NCBI GenBank assembly: GCA_047600785.1
Contig: JASGKH010000002.1
Location: 1,922,001 to 1,986,000 of the forward strand
DNA: 64,000 bases
Direction of reading: 5' to 3'
DNA from: Breznakibacter sp047600785
GTDB lineage: Bacteria; Bacteroidota; Bacteroidia; Bacteroidales; Marinilabiliaceae
Of this stretch, positions 62,160 through 64,000 are shown one piece after another. The translations under genes were made by a program, and so were the position numbers. Position 1 is the stretch's first letter. Every line of letters begins with the position of its first letter. The notes under the pieces were generated by a model, which saw only the letters and a list, made by a program, of their open reading frames with translations, was not told where the DNA came from and made no database searches.

Positions 62160-63169
62160 ACATTTGAACTTTACACATAATCGCATTAATATCAGATGAT
62201 TATAGTCCATACTTATTGATTGTCAATCTTTCAATTATTGCGATTCTAATTGGACTTAGTGCATATTTTGGAAGCAAACTTGTTTAAGTTTTGAAAAAAG
62301 AAATGAATTTTTATCATATAAATTATAGTTTTGATAATCAATAAATTCCGTTCACGAACACAAGTATAGTGCATGCGGATCTCAGTGATTTTTAGTTCAT
62401 AAAAAACCAGTATAAGCCCCGCTTCGTCCGGAACAATGTCTAGGCGCCACCCGTCACTCATTATAAATAAAATGAAATAGAATTTACCAAGGAAGATGTT
62501 GTTTCCTCGAAATGGGTCCAGCACTTATTTCGGCTCAAAGGGCTGAATTTATAACAAGTCAAATACTTGAATTGTTAGAGGAGTACGATAAAGCATATAG
62601 TATTTTACAAATGATTCTGAAAATCAAAAAAATACGAGAAAAGACACTTGCATATTTTTAAATTATTGAAACTAAATCCGAAATTGGTAATTGCTGACGA
62701 GCTTGATGAATATGCAAAGTTGAGAAACATACTGATTCTTGAATTTCTCCAAAATCAAATGAACAGATGTGGAGAGTAATTCAATTCTGTTACTCATCTG
62801 GTAGATTTTCTAACACACAGGATGGAAAAATTCTCTGGAGGCTTTTTTTGTATTTTCTGGTACCCGTCGTGTGAAAGACACCTATCATTTACCAATAGAA
62901 ATATAAAAACTGCAAGATTCCTTTGAATACTCCATGAAATCAATGAATTACAATAAATTGAAAAATAAAAACATTGATACATTTGATGTTTAATTAATTG
63001 AATACAAATCTTAAATTCTAATATATTGCTGAATTAGAATGTTCGGAAATTTTTAGTAATTTAGATGAAAGACAGACTGATAAACTTAAGAATTATTTAC
63101 AATTAAAGTTGTTTGTATTACATACTTAACATTAGAGCAAAATAATTATTAATATAAAAAACATCAAAA
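62160..63169. other. AT-rich accessory stretch with coding fragments
   Basis: GC drops sharply after the terminator. The frame reading into 62284 ends in a membrane-like IIAILIGLSAYFGSKLV without a start codon. The frame at 63027-63131 (ELECSEIFSNLDERQTDKL) also lacks an ATG. A minus-strand frame at 62246-62524 has an opening that looks protein-like but no family. Together they suggest decayed genes. Confidence 0.5.
62512..62779 (+). pseudogene. Small helical ORF broken by one extra T
   Basis: ATG at 62512 starts a frame (AEFITSQILELLEEYDKAYS) that stops at 62659. The next frame from 62660 continues KLLKLNPKLVIADELDEYAK to a TAA at 62777. Removing one T from the run of five before 62660 joins them into an 88-residue, highly helical, charged protein. 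I know no family. Size and composition would fit an antitoxin, an immunity protein or a phage-type small protein, but nothing shows which. Confidence 0.45.
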
Positions 63170-63424
63170 ATGGAACATTCATCAAACCACACCAATCCAA
63201 TTCTTTCTTTGTTGCCTATGATTTTAATTATGATCCCAATGATATTTGTAATTAGAGGATTAGCAAAAGCAAAGGGCAAAGATCTGACATTATGGACTGT
63301 ATTGGCTTGCATACCGTTTGTAAATTTTATTGTTCTACCATATATTATAGGAGTACCTAGTAAAATTCAAGAAGACAAAATGGATAAGATTATAGAATTA
63401 TTAAATAAACAAGATCAAAAATAA
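63170..63424 (+). CDS. Small membrane protein of unknown function
   Basis: An 84-residue protein with two hydrophobic helices (about residues 11-30 and 42-62), a basic loop between them (RGLAKAKGKDLT) and a short charged coiled C-terminus (EDKMDKIIELLNKQDQK). Codons are AT-rich like the surrounding DNA. I recognise no family. It is the only intact gene in the right-hand AT-rich stretch. Confidence 0.6.
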   Translation: MEHSSNHTNPILSLLPMILIMIPMIFVIRGLAKAKGKDLTLWTVLACIPFVNFIVLPYIIGVPSKIQEDKMDKIIELLNKQDQK

Positions 63425-64000
63425 ATATTTCTTAATAATTGGAGTTAAATAAAAAAACGTGTTACAACAACGGGTCGTAAAACGTGTCAGTTTCATTGGT
63501 TTTCCAGCGTATCGTGGTTTGTCATGGTGAAACATTCGCAGCTCCACAATCCGATAGGTTTCATATCTACGACCGATGGGCGTAATTATGTGAAGACAAT
63601 GCCAAACGAATATCAGCAAATATCTAATCGAAAGGAACTTTTTGCTTAATTAAAGAAAGTCATTGACATTCTGATTAATTAGAAAATAAAGACGGGCTAT
63701 ATGATTTGAGACATCTAAATCATCTTATAATTCCAGATTTGGATTTCAAGAATACATGGACATAAAAGGCTTATATATTGCGAGAAATGTTTTAAGGTAA
63801 GTAGGGTTTATTAAAAATGAGAAATCCATAGATTTCGATTTGATAATTATTCCATTCACAGAAAATCAAATCTTTTTTGAAAGGACTGCTGTGTGAAATA
63901 AAAGTAGCCTAATCAGTATCCTGTACGGAGAAATCCGTTAAAGTATGAGAAAAAACGATGCACAGCATGCCGTCATAGTTTCAGGCAACAGGAAAATGTA
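63425..64000. other. AT-rich region with fragments; possible gene start at 63946
   Basis: Frames such as DGLYDLRHLNHLIIPDLDF (around 63695) and EKSIDFDLIIIPFTENQIF (around 63820-63890) look coding but have no start, so are probably relics. From ATG 63946 a frame (MRKNDAQHAVIVSGNRKM) is open to the window end and could be the start of a gene. A small CGGA/TCCG hairpin precedes it. Confidence 0.4.

Noticed and set aside
62246..62524. 92-codon minus-strand frame in the AT-rich end
   Set aside because: Part of it (MSDGWRLDIVPDEAGLIL) looks protein-like, but the rest is low-complexity AT-rich sequence and it overlaps plus-strand fragments. Kept only as a possible relic.
63401..63619. 72-codon minus-strand frame (IGRRYETYRIVELRMFHHDK)
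   Set aside because: It looks partly protein-like but I could not match it to any transposase or other family; no start or promoter.
1..64000. tRNA, rRNA, CRISPR arrays, integrases or complete insertion sequences
   Set aside because: I looked for these by eye in the intergenic regions and saw no convincing example.

Overview
The window is chromosomal DNA from a member of the Bacteroidota, probably an anaerobic or facultative Bacteroidales-type bacterium. The evidence is a SusC/SusD pair, a type IX secretion C-terminal signal, Bacteroidetes -7 promoter elements (TAnnTTTG) in front of many genes, BlaR1 fused to a TonB C-terminal domain, MutS2, a DUF3078 protein, the carboxynorspermidine route to spermidine, and ferredoxin-linked 2-oxoacid oxidation together with HydE. 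I found no rRNA, tRNA or CRISPR array.

Left part (1-22.5 kb), mostly housekeeping: a MATE exporter cut by the window edge, a DUF3078 outer-membrane protein, mutS2 with a frameshift, a membrane histidine kinase, an ECF sigma factor with its likely membrane anti-sigma partner and a divergent small membrane protein, aconitase, a BlaI/BlaR1 pair with two identical palindromic operators, carboxynorspermidine synthase, a Wzi/RemB-like barrel, alkaline phosphatase, a PiT-family permease, a NarX/NarL-type two-component pair, a 42-residue lipoprotein and gapA.

22.5-31.4 kb is a compact xylan utilisation locus: SusC, SusD, a surface glycan-binding lipoprotein and a GH10 xylanase lipoprotein interrupted by two carbohydrate-binding modules. 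It ends at a strong terminator. The promoter region carries five spaced TTACA boxes. nspC follows, completing the spermidine pathway begun by the synthase at 13-14 kb.

32.7-42.2 kb: three small genes (DUF2007-like, AHSA1, YhcH), an unknown gene overlapping a CBS-domain histidine kinase with a degenerate ATP site, and a complete biotin operon transcribed leftward (bioB-bioA-bioF-bioG-bioC-bioD). The operon is preceded by a 160-codon leader ORF that contains an intrinsic terminator and overlaps bioB by ATGA.

42.2-54.6 kb: a gene-poor stretch, an esterase with a frameshift, an AraC regulator, a 2167-residue T9SS-exported protein with about 15 fibronectin-III-like modules, a relic of a K+ channel C-terminus, zwf with a frameshift, and hydE.

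54.9-62.1 kb reads as an amino-acid fermentation module: ADP-forming acyl-CoA synthetase, flavodoxin, aminotransferase and a four-subunit VOR-type 2-oxoacid:ferredoxin oxidoreductase. Transamination, oxidative decarboxylation to acyl-CoA, and ATP formation could run in series. The last 1.9 kb is AT-rich, with short decayed coding fragments and one small membrane protein.

Four reading frames (mutS2, esterase, zwf and a small ORF at 62.5 kb) are each broken by exactly one extra base in a short homopolymer. This points to sequencing or assembly error at least as much as to real pseudogenes.
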